Shown piece after piece: positions 25,127 through 35,003 of a stretch of 64,000 bases of DNA (the first letter of the stretch is position 1; each line of letters begins with the position of its first letter). The stretch comes from Bin87 sp964347975 (GTDB taxonomy: Bacteria; Chloroflexota; Dehalococcoidia; Lucifugimonadales; UBA3495): contig CAYGAY010000001.1 in assembly GCA_964347975.1 (NCBI GenBank), positions 465,613 through 529,612 of the forward strand, in the 5' to 3' direction. The notes under the pieces were generated by a model, which worked only from the letters and a program-made list of their open reading frames with translations, was not told where the DNA came from and made no database searches. The translations under genes were made by a program, and so were the position numbers.

Positions 25127-27790
25127 TCAGGCCGCGGCGCCGCAGCAGCGCTTGTATTTTTTGCCGCTCCCGCAGGGGCATTTGGAATTGCGCCCGATTT
25201 TGCGGCCGGCCCGCGGGGCGGCGGCGTTTCGCGCGGGAGACACGGCCTCCATGGGGCTGACGGGCGCGCGCGAGTTGCGTTGACCTCCAGCGGCGTCCCG
25301 GTCTCCATTTGACGACGCGCGAGCCGCGGGCGCTTCGGGGGCCAGAGTCACGTGGAACAGTGTGTGGGTAACCCCACGCCTGATCTGACGCCACATCTCG
25401 GCAAAGTTGTTGCGGCCTTCGGTTCGGTACACTGCCAATGGATCGCGCTGCCCAACCGCTTGCAGGCCGACGCCGGTCCGCAAATCCTCCATTGTGGTCA
25501 GGTGTTGCACCCAATGGTCATCAATGGACTTCAAGAGTAGCAGCTGGACCAAGGTTGCCATGTTGTCGGAACCCATTGACTGTTCTTTATCGTCGTACAG
25601 CGTGGCGGCGCGGCGGTCCAGGATATCAACGATAGCTTCGCGGCGGTGCTGGAGTACCTTATCGAGAGTGTCCAGTTCCGCCGGCGGCGGGCAGATCTGC
25701 CGCAGCGCGTCCAGGAAGGGGCCAGCGTTCCAGTCCTCGGCGTGTCGCGCGCTGAGGTGGGCTGACATCAAGCCGCTGAACTCGGCGCGGAGCATTTCCA
25801 GCACTCGCTCTCGAAGGCCCTCGCCGTCCAACAAGAGGGCCCGGTCCTCGTAGATCTGCTTGCGCTGTTGCTGAAGCACGTCGTCGAAGTTCAGGAGATG
25901 CTTGCGCATATCAAAGTGATGCCCCTCCACCTTGACCTGCGCGCTATTGATGGACTTGGTGATGAGCTTGTTTTCCAGTGGTTCATCATCATTCAGCCCG
26001 GTCCAACTCATCACGCTCTTGATGCGGTCGCCGCCGAAGCGCTGCATCAGCTCGTCTTCCAGGGCGACGAAGAACTGGCTGCTGCCGGGGTCGCCCTGGC
26101 GTCCGGCGCGGCCGCGGAGCTGGTTGTCCACGCGACGGGCCTCATGGTGCTCGGTGCCAATGACGTGCAGGCCGCCCAGGGAGATCACCCGGTCATGCTC
26201 GGCCGGCCAGTCCGCGCGGTCGATGTCCGCGCCACCGAGGACGATGTCGGTGCCGCGACCGGCCATGTTGGTGGATACGGTAACCGCCCCGGCCCGACCC
26301 GCCTGGGCGATAATGAAGGCTTCACGCTCGTGGTTGCGGGCATTGAGGACCTGATGCGGCACGCCGCGCTTGCGCAAGCGGTCGCTGAGGAATTCGGACG
26401 TTTCAACGGAGGTAGTGCCAACCAGCACGGGCTGGCCGGCCCCGGAACGCTCGATGATGCTGTTGACGACGGCCCGCCATTTGCCTTCGTCAGTGGCAAA
26501 AATGAGGTCGTCCGCATCTTCCCGAATCATGGGCCGGTTGGTGGGAACGGCCACCACTTCCAGGCCGTAGATTTTATAGAACTCCTCCGCTTCGGTCGCC
26601 GCCGTGCCGGTCATCCCGGCCAGTTTGTCATAGAGCCGGAAGTAGTTCTGTAGGGTGATGGTGGCGTAGGTAGCATTTTCGGCCTGGGGCTTGATGCCTT
26701 CCTTAACTTCCACGGCCTGGTGGAGGCCGTCGGACCAGCGGCGGCCAAACTGGAGCCGGCCAGTGAACTCGTCAACGATGATAACCTGGCCGTTCTGGAC
26801 CACGTAGTCCTTGTCCTTGTCCTTCTGCACGTGGGCGACCACGGCGTTCTCAACGTACTGCACCAGGTGGAAATTTTCGGGGTCGTACAGGTTTGATACG
26901 TGCAGGTGGCGTTCGGCTCTGGCGATACCCGCCTCGGTGAGTGAGATGGCTTGGGTACGGTCGTCGATGGTGTAGTCCTCGTACTCATGCAAGCGCCGGG
27001 CCAAACGGTCGCAATCGCGATAATACTCGTCGCGCTGTTGGGCCGGGCCGCTGATGATCAGCGGAGTGCGCGCCTCGTCAATGAGGATGTTATCGACCTC
27101 GTCCACGATGGCGAAAACGCCCCGCCCGCGCTGTGCGCGCAAATCCGGCCTGGTGGCGATGTTGTCTCGAAGGTAGTCAAAGCCGAATTCACTGTTGGTC
27201 CCGTAGAGGATGTCGGTTCTATAGGCCTCCTCACGCCGGGAAACCGGCCGCAACTTATCGAACCCGTTTGGCCCCGGGTCCGTGAAGTCCTTATCGTAAA
27301 TGTAGTGAGCATCGTGCTGGAGGCAACCGACGGTGAGACCCAGAAGGTCGAACACCGGCCCCATCCAAACCGGATCGCGCCGGGCCAGGTAATCGTTGAC
27401 GGTAACGATATGCACGCCGCCGCCGGTGAGGGCGTTCAAATATGCGGGCAGGGTGGCGACCAGGGTTTTTCCTTCGCCGGTCTTCATTTCGGCGATTTTC
27501 CCCTGGTGCAGGACTGCGCCGCCGATGATCTGCACGTCGTAGTGGCGTTGACCGAGGGTACGCCGCGCTGCCTCCCGCACCACGGCGAAGGCCTCGGGCA
27601 ACAGGTCGTCTAAAGATGCTCCATCGTCCAAGCGGCGCCGGAATTCGCCAGTCTTGGCTCTGAGGCCCTCATCGCTGAGGCTTTGAATGTTGCTCTCTAG
27701 CCGGTTGACTTGGGGTACCAACCGGCTTCGGAGCTTCTCGGCGGCCCTTTCCGGCGTGTCTCCGACGATCTTTTTCAGAAACGAAACCAC
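25127..27790 (-). CDS. secA: Preprotein translocase ATPase SecA
   Basis: Motor of the Sec pathway, 887 aa, full length. Walker A MKTGEGKTLVATLP near residue 102, DEVDNILIDEARTPLIISGP (DEAD-type motif II region), the helicase-2 core TNMAGRGTDIVLGG, RGRAGRQGDPGSSQF, and a C-terminal zinc-binding tail CPCGSGKKYKRCCG that binds SecB or phospholipid in the family. ATG start at 27790. It stands alone on the minus strand. Confidence 0.96.
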   Translation of the reverse strand: MVSFLKKIVGDTPERAAEKLRSRLVPQVNRLESNIQSLSDEGLRAKTGEFRRRLDDGASLDDLLPEAFAVVREAARRTLGQRHYDVQIIGGAVLHQGKIAEMKTGEGKTLVATLPAYLNALTGGGVHIVTVNDYLARRDPVWMGPVFDLLGLTVGCLQHDAHYIYDKDFTDPGPNGFDKLRPVSRREEAYRTDILYGTNSEFGFDYLRDNIATRPDLRAQRGRGVFAIVDEVDNILIDEARTPLIISGPAQQRDEYYRDCDRLARRLHEYEDYTIDDRTQAISLTEAGIARAERHLHVSNLYDPENFHLVQYVENAVVAHVQKDKDKDYVVQNGQVIIVDEFTGRLQFGRRWSDGLHQAVEVKEGIKPQAENATYATITLQNYFRLYDKLAGMTGTAATEAEEFYKIYGLEVVAVPTNRPMIREDADDLIFATDEGKWRAVVNSIIERSGAGQPVLVGTTSVETSEFLSDRLRKRGVPHQVLNARNHEREAFIIAQAGRAGAVTVSTNMAGRGTDIVLGGADIDRADWPAEHDRVISLGGLHVIGTEHHEARRVDNQLRGRAGRQGDPGSSQFFVALEDELMQRFGGDRIKSVMSWTGLNDDEPLENKLITKSINSAQVKVEGHHFDMRKHLLNFDDVLQQQRKQIYEDRALLLDGEGLRERVLEMLRAEFSGLMSAHLSARHAEDWNAGPFLDALRQICPPPAELDTLDKVLQHRREAIVDILDRRAATLYDDKEQSMGSDNMATLVQLLLLKSIDDHWVQHLTTMEDLRTGVGLQAVGQRDPLAVYRTEGRNNFAEMWRQIRRGVTHTLFHVTLAPEAPAARASSNGDRDAAGGQRNSRAPVSPMEAVSPARNAAAPRAGRKIGRNSKCPCGSGKKYKRCCGAAA

Positions 27791-27948
27791 GGTTGTCCCT
27801 CACCTTCACCCTCATTTTGTCGAGGGGGAAAACGCCTTTCCAGTATAGCAAGGATACCCGCGATACGTCGGTGAGCCCATATCGGATTGCCGGGCCTTTT
27901 CGCCGGTATGGCCGTTGGTCAAGGCAACGATCCGAGGGCAGATCGCAA

Positions 27949-30486
27949 CTAGCCGCGCTCCAAGCGCGCCAGGCCCACCAATAACCGTTTCAGGCCGACG
28001 CTCGCAAAATTCACGGTGGCCTGTTCGGTGTCGCCGACGCCATCAACTTCCTGAACCACGCCCTCTCCGAAAGTGGGATGGCGGACGATTTCGCCCACCG
28101 CCAGGGGCGCGCGCTCCGGCGTGTTGCCTGAAGCCAATGGCCGGCCGGGAGACCATTCGGTAAGACGTTCATCGATATTGCCCCGGAGTTGGCCTCGCGA
28201 CACTTCGCCTCCGGCGCCGGATCCGTCACCCAGCCGCGTGCGCGAGGCGCGCCTGGACTGTCCGTAGGCGCCGCCTATCACCGCGTCTGCGTTCCGCGAC
28301 GGACGGGATGCGTTCAATCCATGAGATTCGGCGCGGGAGCCGGGAGGTCGGTCCATGGCCGGCGAGGCCAGCGCCTCCTCCGGGAGATCTTCGAGGAAAC
28401 GCGACGGCAGCGATACTCCACCCGACGAGGGATAACGCCTCCGGAAAGCGCGCAGCAGATAAAGGCGCTCTTTAGCCCTGGTCATGCCCACGTAACACAG
28501 CCGACGTTCCTCTTCTATCTCGGCCACGGTATCCATGGAACGCGTGTGGGGCAGCAGCCCTTCCTCCATTCCGGCCATCATCACAACCGGGAACTCCAGC
28601 CCTTTAGCCTGATGCAGGGTGATCAAGGTAAGCGCATCATCGGACTGTTCGTAAGCATCCACGTCGGAAACCAGAGAAACCCGCTCCAGAAACGCGCTCA
28701 ACCCGTCGGCGGAACCGTCGCCGGGAGGACCGTAGTCTTCAGCCAAAGCGCGCAGCTCGAGGATATTCTCCCATCGCTCATCGCTGTCATCCTGGGCATT
28801 GATTTGTTTGGCCAACCCGGTCATGTCCAACGTGCGATCAAGGAGTTCCGGGACGCCCAGCTCGCGCGAGGCGTCAGCGAGGCGATCCAGGGTAACGGAC
28901 AAATCGGCGATTGACCGAGCCGCTCGCGCCGTTAATGGAACCGGGCATGGGGACCCTTCCGCCCGGGCCGCCGCAATTACCCGCATCGTTTGTCTCATGG
29001 CGTCTCCGCGTTGGGCCGCGAAGTTTGTCAGTTGCTGTACGGATTTGGCGCCGATGCCCCGGGGCGGTTGGTTGATGATGCGTCGCAGGCTGACCTCGTC
29101 ATCCGGGTTGAAAATCACCCGCAGGTAGCCCACCGCGTCCTTGATTTCCTTGCGATGGTAAAAACGCACACCACCCACCAACCGGTAGGGTATTCCCTGG
29201 CGCATGCATTGATCTTCAAAGGCGCGGCTCTGGGCGTTGATGCGGTACATGATGGCGCAGTCGCCGGACTGGTACTCGCCGGTTCGGGTGAGGCGGCCCA
29301 CCTCGTCCACAGCCCAGAGGGCTTCGTCTTCTTCGCTGAAGGCTTCGTGCAGTGTGACGGGTCGTCCCGCTGGATTTTGCGTAAATAGCGGGCGTTCAAT
29401 CCGTTCCGTGTTGGTGGAGATGACGCCGGAGGCGGCGTTGAGGATGTTCCTGGTTGAGCGGTAGTTCTCGCCCAGGCTGATGAGTGTGGCGTCGGGGAAA
29501 TCGGTCTGAAAGCTCAGGATGTTTCGGATGTCGGCGTTACGCCACGAATAGATGCTCTGGTCCGGGTCGCCGACCACGCACAGGTTCCGGTGTTGGCCGG
29601 TCATCAGCCGGGCCAGACGGTACTGTGCTACGTTGGTGTCCTGAAACTCGTCGATGAGCAGGTAACGGTAGCGGGTGTGGTATTGGTCCTGAACGTCGGG
29701 AATATTTTCCAGGAGTTGCGCAGTCTGCATCAGGAGGTCGTCGAAATCCAGGGCGTTCTGGCGCGCCAGCGCCTCCTCATAATAACGATAGACGCGGGAG
29801 CAGGTTTCCACCCAATGAGCGCCATATTCGTCCTCGGCATCATAGGCGGTTTCGGCCATGCGGCGAGCATCCTGGAGGCTGCTTTTGGCGGCGGAAATGC
29901 GCGAGAGAATGGCTCTGGGGGTATATCGTTTGCTATCCACGTCCGCCAGCTGCATCGCAGACTTGAGGGCGTCCAACTGGTCATCCTGGTCATAAATGGT
30001 GAAGTTTCTATCGAGGCCGATGCGTTCACCATGTCGGCGCAGAATGCGGGCGCAGACGGCGTGGAAAGTACCCATGGTGACGGCCTCGCTGCGGCTGAGC
30101 AACAGCCGGTCGAGGCGTTCCCGCATCTCCCTGGCGGCTTTGTTGGTGAACGTGACCGCCAGTATTTGCCAGGGATTTACGCCGCAATCCCCTACCAAAT
30201 AAGCAATGCGGTGGGTGATGACGCGGGTCTTGCCCGAACCCGGACCGGCGACTATGAGCAGAGGGCCCTCGGTAGTAACAACCGCCTGCTGCTGCGCCTC
30301 GTTGAGCCCCTGTAAAACTGCGGCGCGCGGAGCATTCGATTCCTCCAGAGCCGTGCCGCGGGCATCGTAATCCGCCAACTCCGGCGCGTCCCAAAAGGGT
30401 GAAGACATTGGCTCTTCCCAGTAAGGGGAAGACGCCGGCCTATCCTGGTACGGCGAACGCTCGGAAAATTGGGACTGCAAGGCCAT
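27949..30486 (-). CDS. pcrA: ATP-dependent DNA helicase PcrA/UvrD
   Basis: 845-aa superfamily 1A helicase for nucleotide excision repair and replication restart. LNEAQQQAV (Q motif, about 61-69), Walker A GPGSGKTR (81-88), TFTNKAAREMRERL (Ia), IDEFQDTN (II), VVGDPDQSIYSWRNA (III), ENYRSTRNIL (IV), TLHQAKGLEFPVVM (V) and YVGMTRAKERLYL (VI) are all intact. The first 50 residues are a low-complexity extension (S-P-Y-W repeats), so a start at M27 is possible. The C-terminal VVQEVDGVGDTEQATVNFASVGLKRL is the Tudor-like tail of PcrA. Confidence 0.95.
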   Translation of the reverse strand: MALQSQFSERSPYQDRPASSPYWEEPMSSPFWDAPELADYDARGTALEESNAPRAAVLQGLNEAQQQAVVTTEGPLLIVAGPGSGKTRVITHRIAYLVGDCGVNPWQILAVTFTNKAAREMRERLDRLLLSRSEAVTMGTFHAVCARILRRHGERIGLDRNFTIYDQDDQLDALKSAMQLADVDSKRYTPRAILSRISAAKSSLQDARRMAETAYDAEDEYGAHWVETCSRVYRYYEEALARQNALDFDDLLMQTAQLLENIPDVQDQYHTRYRYLLIDEFQDTNVAQYRLARLMTGQHRNLCVVGDPDQSIYSWRNADIRNILSFQTDFPDATLISLGENYRSTRNILNAASGVISTNTERIERPLFTQNPAGRPVTLHEAFSEEDEALWAVDEVGRLTRTGEYQSGDCAIMYRINAQSRAFEDQCMRQGIPYRLVGGVRFYHRKEIKDAVGYLRVIFNPDDEVSLRRIINQPPRGIGAKSVQQLTNFAAQRGDAMRQTMRVIAAARAEGSPCPVPLTARAARSIADLSVTLDRLADASRELGVPELLDRTLDMTGLAKQINAQDDSDERWENILELRALAEDYGPPGDGSADGLSAFLERVSLVSDVDAYEQSDDALTLITLHQAKGLEFPVVMMAGMEEGLLPHTRSMDTVAEIEEERRLCYVGMTRAKERLYLLRAFRRRYPSSGGVSLPSRFLEDLPEEALASPAMDRPPGSRAESHGLNASRPSRNADAVIGGAYGQSRRASRTRLGDGSGAGGEVSRGQLRGNIDERLTEWSPGRPLASGNTPERAPLAVGEIVRHPTFGEGVVQEVDGVGDTEQATVNFASVGLKRLLVGLARLERG

Positions 30487-30519
30487 GGGAACTTAAGCGG
30501 TTGGATGAACGACGTAGTA

Positions 30520-30610
30520 TGGCGGAGAGAGCGGGATTCGAACCCGCGATGCGCCAGAGGCGCATACCGGTTTTCGAGACCGGCGCCTTCAACCACTCGG
30601 CCACCTCTCC
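30520..30610 (-). tRNA. tRNA-Ser (CGA)
   Basis: A class II tRNA of 91 nt including an encoded CCA. Acceptor GGAGAGG/TCTCTCC with a G-T wobble, discriminator G as in serine tRNAs, D-stem GCC/GGC, anticodon loop CTCGAAA giving CGA, a long variable arm with a TGCGCC/GGCGCA stem, and T-arm GCGGG-TTCGAAT-CCCGC. Confidence 0.95.
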
Positions 30611-30719
30611 GCGAGCGGGTATCAAATGGTGGATATGCGAACCGGCGCTTGGCCAGGAACGCGGGGTGCGGCCCGTAAATTGTACTAGACGGCGCCGGGC
30701 ATTACAACGACGGCGATCA

Positions 30720-30866
30720 CCTCACGCGTACCCACTTTGCCATTGCGAGCGCAGCGTACGCAATCTTGTTCTCACAGCGATGGTGGTTCGCCACAGCCTG
30801 CGTTGGGGCTACGAGATTCCATCGCCCGCTGCGTGGGCGTGGAATGACAAAGTGGGTACTCATGAG
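30720..30866. mobile_element. MITE-like element B
   Basis: 147 bp with ends CCTCACGCGTACCCACTTTG and CAAAGTGGGTACTCATGAG, the same termini as element A. The flanks GCGATCAC and GACAATCAC look like a decayed 8-9 bp target duplication. No ORF. It fills most of the 368-nt gap between the tRNA gene and the carboxylase gene; the rest has no feature I can support. Confidence 0.65.
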
Positions 30867-30977
30867 CGACAATCACTCTCAACGTGAAAAGGGCCGCCGC
30901 CGGGCGCCGGAGAAGCGATCCTTGCGCCTGGGCCGTGTTATCATCCGCTTATCTGACGGACATGGTCCGGGAATGAC

Positions 30978-32585
30978 ATGGAAGTAATCGGCTCCAACCT
31001 GCGCACCGCCGACCCGGATTTTCAGGACAACCGGGCGCGCATGGCAGCTCTGGTGAAGGACCTAAAAGAGCGTCTAGAGCAAGCTCGCGCCGGAGGCGGG
31101 CAGCGGGCGGTGGAGTTGCACCGCAGCCGTGGCAAGCTGCTGGCCCGGGAACGGATTGACGGGCTGGTGGATGCCGGCACTCCCTTCCTTGAGCTCAGTC
31201 CCCTGGCGGCATGGGATATGTATGACGGGGACGAAGCGTCTGCCGGCATCGTTACCGGCGTTGGATTGGTCCACGGGAAAGAGGCTGTGGTGGTCGCCAA
31301 CGATGCGACGGTAAAGGGCGGCGCCTACTACCCGATCACTGTTAAAAAGCATCTGCGCGCCCAGGAAATCGCTCTGGAAAATCACCTGCCGTGTATTTAC
31401 CTGGTGGACTCGGGCGGAGCATTTTTGCCGCTGCAAGCGGAGGTGTTTCCTGATCGGGACCACTTCGGACGCATCTTTTACAACCAGGCCCAAATGTCGG
31501 CGCTGGGCATTCCCCAGGTGGCTGTGGTCATGGGTTCATGCACCGCAGGCGGAGCGTATATCCCAGCTATGAGCGACGAGGTCGTGATGGTGCGGCGACA
31601 GGGCACCATCTTTCTGGGCGGCCCGCCGTTGGTGCGTGCGGCCACCGGAGAAGAAGTGGATCCTGAAACCCTGGGCGGAGCGGACGTGCATACCAGGATA
31701 TCCGGCGTGGCGGACCATCAGGCAGCGGACGATGCGGATGCGCTGGCGATCACGCGGGACATCGTGGAGAATTTTGTGCAAAGGCGCAACCCGCCGTTTG
31801 AGGTCACCAGCTCCGAACCGCCGGCCTACGATCCGGGCGAGCTGTATGGCATCGTCTCTCCGGATAACCGACGGCAATACAATGTGCGCGAAGTGATCGC
31901 CCGCGTGGTTGATGGAAGCCGTTTTCACGAGTTCAAGTCTGAGTATGGAGAAACCCTGGTTTGTGGCTTCGCCCGAGTTTTCGGGTATCCGGTGGGAGTG
32001 GTCGCCAACAACGGGGTTCTTTTCTCAGAAAGCGCGCTGAAGGGTACCCACTTCATCGAGTTGTGCAGCCAGCGGGGTATCCCCCTGCTGTTCCTGCAAA
32101 ACATTACCGGTTTCATGGTAGGTCGCCAGTACGAAGTCGGAGGAATCGCCAAGGATGGCGCCAAGATGGTCATGGCGGTGTCGAACGCCGCCGTGCCCAA
32201 GTTCACGGTGATCATTGGCAGTTCCTTTGGGGCGGGCAACTATGGCATGTGCGGGCGGGCCTACCAGCCCCGTTTCCTGTGGACGTGGCCCAACGCGCGC
32301 ATTTCGGTGATGGGCGGACAACAGGCGGCGGATGTCCTCCTCACTATACGACTGCAACAACTGGAGCGACAGGGCCGCACCATGGAGCAGCGGGAGCGAG
32401 ACGACTTGCAACGCCCTATCTTGGAAAAGTACGATCAGGAGGGCGACCCCTACTACAGCACCGCTCGCCTGTGGGACGACGGCATCATTGACCCGGTAGA
32501 CACGCGGATGGTAGTGGGTCTGGGGATAGCGGCGTCCATCAATGCCCCATTCCCGGAGCAGAAGCGAGGGGTTTTCCGAATGTGA
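30978..32585 (+). CDS. Acyl-CoA carboxylase, carboxyltransferase (beta) subunit
   Basis: A 535-aa carboxyltransferase of the methylcrotonyl-/propionyl-CoA carboxylase beta family, moving CO2 from biotin to acyl-CoA. The crotonase-fold halves show GGAYYPITVKKHLRAQEIA, VDSGGAFLPLQAEVFPD, GSCTAGGAYIPAMSDE and, in the C-half, GFMVGRQYEVGGIAKDGAKM. The C-terminal end (CGRAYQPRFLWTWPNARISVMGG) is typical of methylcrotonyl-CoA carboxylase. The biotin carboxylase and carrier follow after a Uma2 gene. Confidence 0.9.
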   Translation: MEVIGSNLRTADPDFQDNRARMAALVKDLKERLEQARAGGGQRAVELHRSRGKLLARERIDGLVDAGTPFLELSPLAAWDMYDGDEASAGIVTGVGLVHGKEAVVVANDATVKGGAYYPITVKKHLRAQEIALENHLPCIYLVDSGGAFLPLQAEVFPDRDHFGRIFYNQAQMSALGIPQVAVVMGSCTAGGAYIPAMSDEVVMVRRQGTIFLGGPPLVRAATGEEVDPETLGGADVHTRISGVADHQAADDADALAITRDIVENFVQRRNPPFEVTSSEPPAYDPGELYGIVSPDNRRQYNVREVIARVVDGSRFHEFKSEYGETLVCGFARVFGYPVGVVANNGVLFSESALKGTHFIELCSQRGIPLLFLQNITGFMVGRQYEVGGIAKDGAKMVMAVSNAAVPKFTVIIGSSFGAGNYGMCGRAYQPRFLWTWPNARISVMGGQQAADVLLTIRLQQLERQGRTMEQRERDDLQRPILEKYDQEGDPYYSTARLWDDGIIDPVDTRMVVGLGIAASINAPFPEQKRGVFRM

Positions 32586-32657
32586 AGCCCAGCCTCGACG
32601 CAGCGCTGGTATAATGTTGCCGCCAACACGGCTCCGCCACTAACCGCCAGGTGCAAC

Positions 32658-33380
32658 ATGAGTACGCCCAACGCCATCGCCGGGACTTCCCGGGTCCAGC
32701 AGCCCTTTGTGTTCCCAGACCCGCCGGAGGACCCGGAAGACAAGATGACCAGCTTCGACCGCCTGGCCGCCACCGGCAACGTCTATCACCTCATTCAGCA
32801 TCTGGGCAACCCGGAAACCACTCTGGTAGCCGGGGAGCATTACCTGGCCCGGTCGCCCACCCGGAGCCTGGCAGGAGTAAGGTATCCCGACCTGCTGGTG
32901 GCTTTTGACGCGTACCCCGCGGCCTACAAGGTCAGCAACGCCTACGTCATATCAGAGCAGGGCAAGCCTCCGGACTTCGCGCTGGAGATAGCGTCGCGGA
33001 GCACCGGACGGGTTGACGTTACAGACAAGCGGCGGGACTACGCCGCTTTGGGTATCCCGGAGTACTGGCGCTTTGACGAGACCGCGACGGGCCGACATCA
33101 TGGGGTGCGGCTGGCCGGGGACCGGCTGGTGGATGGGGAGTACGTTGCCATCGACATCGCGGAACTGCCCGGCGGGAGTTTGCAGGGATACAGCGCGATC
33201 CTGGGTTTATATCTGCGGTGGGTAGATGGGGAGTTGGTGTTTTACGACCCGGCTACGGGCCGGCCCATTACTACCCTTACGGATGAAAGGGAGGCGCGCG
33301 CCGCCGCCGAAACCCGCGCCGACGCCGCCGAAGCCCGCATCCGCGAACTGGAAGAACAGCTCCGCGGGCAGAATTCCTGA
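32658..33380 (+). CDS. Uma2-family protein with C-terminal coiled coil
   Basis: 240 aa: RYPDLLVAFDAYP (acidic metal residue), FALEIASRSTGRVD, KRRDYAALGIPEYWRFDE, then a coiled coil with EARAAAETRADAAEARI from about residue 210. It closely resembles the Uma2 gene at 18775-19569. It sits between the beta and biotin-carboxylase genes of the acyl-CoA carboxylase, 72 nt after one and 120 nt before the other, so it probably inserted into an older operon. Confidence 0.87.
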   Translation: MSTPNAIAGTSRVQQPFVFPDPPEDPEDKMTSFDRLAATGNVYHLIQHLGNPETTLVAGEHYLARSPTRSLAGVRYPDLLVAFDAYPAAYKVSNAYVISEQGKPPDFALEIASRSTGRVDVTDKRRDYAALGIPEYWRFDETATGRHHGVRLAGDRLVDGEYVAIDIAELPGGSLQGYSAILGLYLRWVDGELVFYDPATGRPITTLTDEREARAAAETRADAAEARIRELEEQLRGQNS

Positions 33381-33500
33381 CGCACCCAGGGCGCCGTCAC
33401 CTTATCGCAACCGGGATTAATTTGGGGATGGCAAGTCTGTTCATCCACATAAAGCGCAGCCGCTGATTGGGTACTCGCCAACTCGAACCAGAAATAGCCG

Positions 33501-35003
33501 ATGTTCTCTAAAGTCCTGGTAGCCAATCGCGGCGAGATAGCGGTTCGGATTAACCAGACGCTTCGCACTATGGGCATCGCTCCTGTCGCGGTCTATTCCG
33601 ACCCGGACGCCGGCGCGCCTCACGTGAGCACGGCGGAGCAGTCGTTGGCGCTGCCGGGCAATACCGCTGAAGAGACCTACCTGAACATCCTCAAGATCGT
33701 GCGGGCCGCGCATGACTCGGGGGTTGACGCCATACACCCAGGTTACGGTTTTTTGTCGGAGAACCCGGAGTTCGCGAGGGCCTGCCGAGAAGCCGGAATA
33801 ATCTTCATCGGCCCAGGCCCGGAGAGCATGGAGGCCCTGGGGGACAAGCTTCGCTCCAAGGACATCGCGCTTGCCGCCGGAGTACCGGTGATTCCCAGCT
33901 CCCCGGAATGCCTTCCCGGGGACGCTGCGGTCGAGCAGTTCGCGCAGCAGTTGGGATTCCCTCTGATGGTTAAGGCTGCCGCCGGCGGGGGCGGCCGAGG
34001 TATGCGCCTGGTCAACGAGCGACGGGAATTGGACGGCGAAATGGATAGGGCCAGCCGGGAAGCCCAGGCCGCTTTTGGCGATGGCCGCGTGTTCCTGGAA
34101 AGTTACGTTTCGCATCCCCGGCATGTGGAGGTACAGATCCTGGCCGATGGTTTCGGGCATACCATCCACCTTGGCGAGAGGGAATGCAGCATACAACGCC
34201 GTCACCAAAAGATAATTGAAGAGACCCCGTCGCCGGCGCTAACGCCGGATTTGCGAAGGCTGATGGGAGAGGCCGCCGTCGCCGTCGCTCAGGGCGCAGG
34301 GTATTTTAGCGCTGGGACAGTGGAGTTTTTGCTGGAGCCGGAAAGCGGCGAGTTTTATTTCCTTGAGATGAATGCGCGGCTCCAGGTGGAGCACCCGATT
34401 ACCGAGGCCGTCCTGGGGTTGGACATGGTGGAGTGGCAGGTTCGTATCGCTGCCAGGGAACCCCTGACTCTGCAGCAGAAGGAGATCCAACCCCGGGGGC
34501 ACGCCATAGAATGTCGCATCTACGCCGAGGATCCGTATCGGGATTTTGTGCCGTCCACCGGGAATCTGCTGCGCTGGCGGCCTCCCAGCGGCCCGGGGCT
34601 TCGGTTGGACAGTGGCGTGGCGCAGGATCTGGAAGTCTCCATCTATTACGACCCGATGCTGGCGAAGTTGATCGCATGGGGGCCGGAGCGCGGCATCAGC
34701 CTGCGCCGGATGGAGGTTGCGCTGTCACAGTTCCTGGTCCTCGGGGTGATAACGAACATCCCTTTGTTGCGGGCAGTGTTGCGACACGCTCAGTTTCAAA
34801 GCGGTGATTACGATACCGGTTTTCTCGAGCGGAATCCGGCAGTTACCAGCATGGGGATCGATGATGAGACCCGAACCGTGGCCCGTTCGCTGGCGGCGTG
34901 GGCGTCGAGTCAACCAATGGCGGCTCAGGCCCCGGCAGCAGCGGCGACGGACCGAGTGGGGGCCGGTCCCTGGCAGTCGGTCGGTGAGCGGAGGCTGCCG
35001 TGA
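33501..35003 (+). CDS. Biotin carboxylase subunit of acyl-CoA carboxylase
   Basis: 500-aa ATP-grasp biotin carboxylase. KVLVANRGEIAVRI at the start, KAAAGGGGRGMRLV (ATP loop), ECSIQRRHQKIIEETPSP, FLEMNARLQVEHPITE (metal and catalytic residues) and GHAIECRIYAEDP are all intact. The C-terminal 50 residues are beyond the normal domain and lead into the next gene. Its TGA stop overlaps the GTG start of the carrier gene by 4 nt. In methylcrotonyl-type enzymes these two parts are one polypeptide. Confidence 0.93.
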   Translation: MFSKVLVANRGEIAVRINQTLRTMGIAPVAVYSDPDAGAPHVSTAEQSLALPGNTAEETYLNILKIVRAAHDSGVDAIHPGYGFLSENPEFARACREAGIIFIGPGPESMEALGDKLRSKDIALAAGVPVIPSSPECLPGDAAVEQFAQQLGFPLMVKAAAGGGGRGMRLVNERRELDGEMDRASREAQAAFGDGRVFLESYVSHPRHVEVQILADGFGHTIHLGERECSIQRRHQKIIEETPSPALTPDLRRLMGEAAVAVAQGAGYFSAGTVEFLLEPESGEFYFLEMNARLQVEHPITEAVLGLDMVEWQVRIAAREPLTLQQKEIQPRGHAIECRIYAEDPYRDFVPSTGNLLRWRPPSGPGLRLDSGVAQDLEVSIYYDPMLAKLIAWGPERGISLRRMEVALSQFLVLGVITNIPLLRAVLRHAQFQSGDYDTGFLERNPAVTSMGIDDETRTVARSLAAWASSQPMAAQAPAAAATDRVGAGPWQSVGERRLP

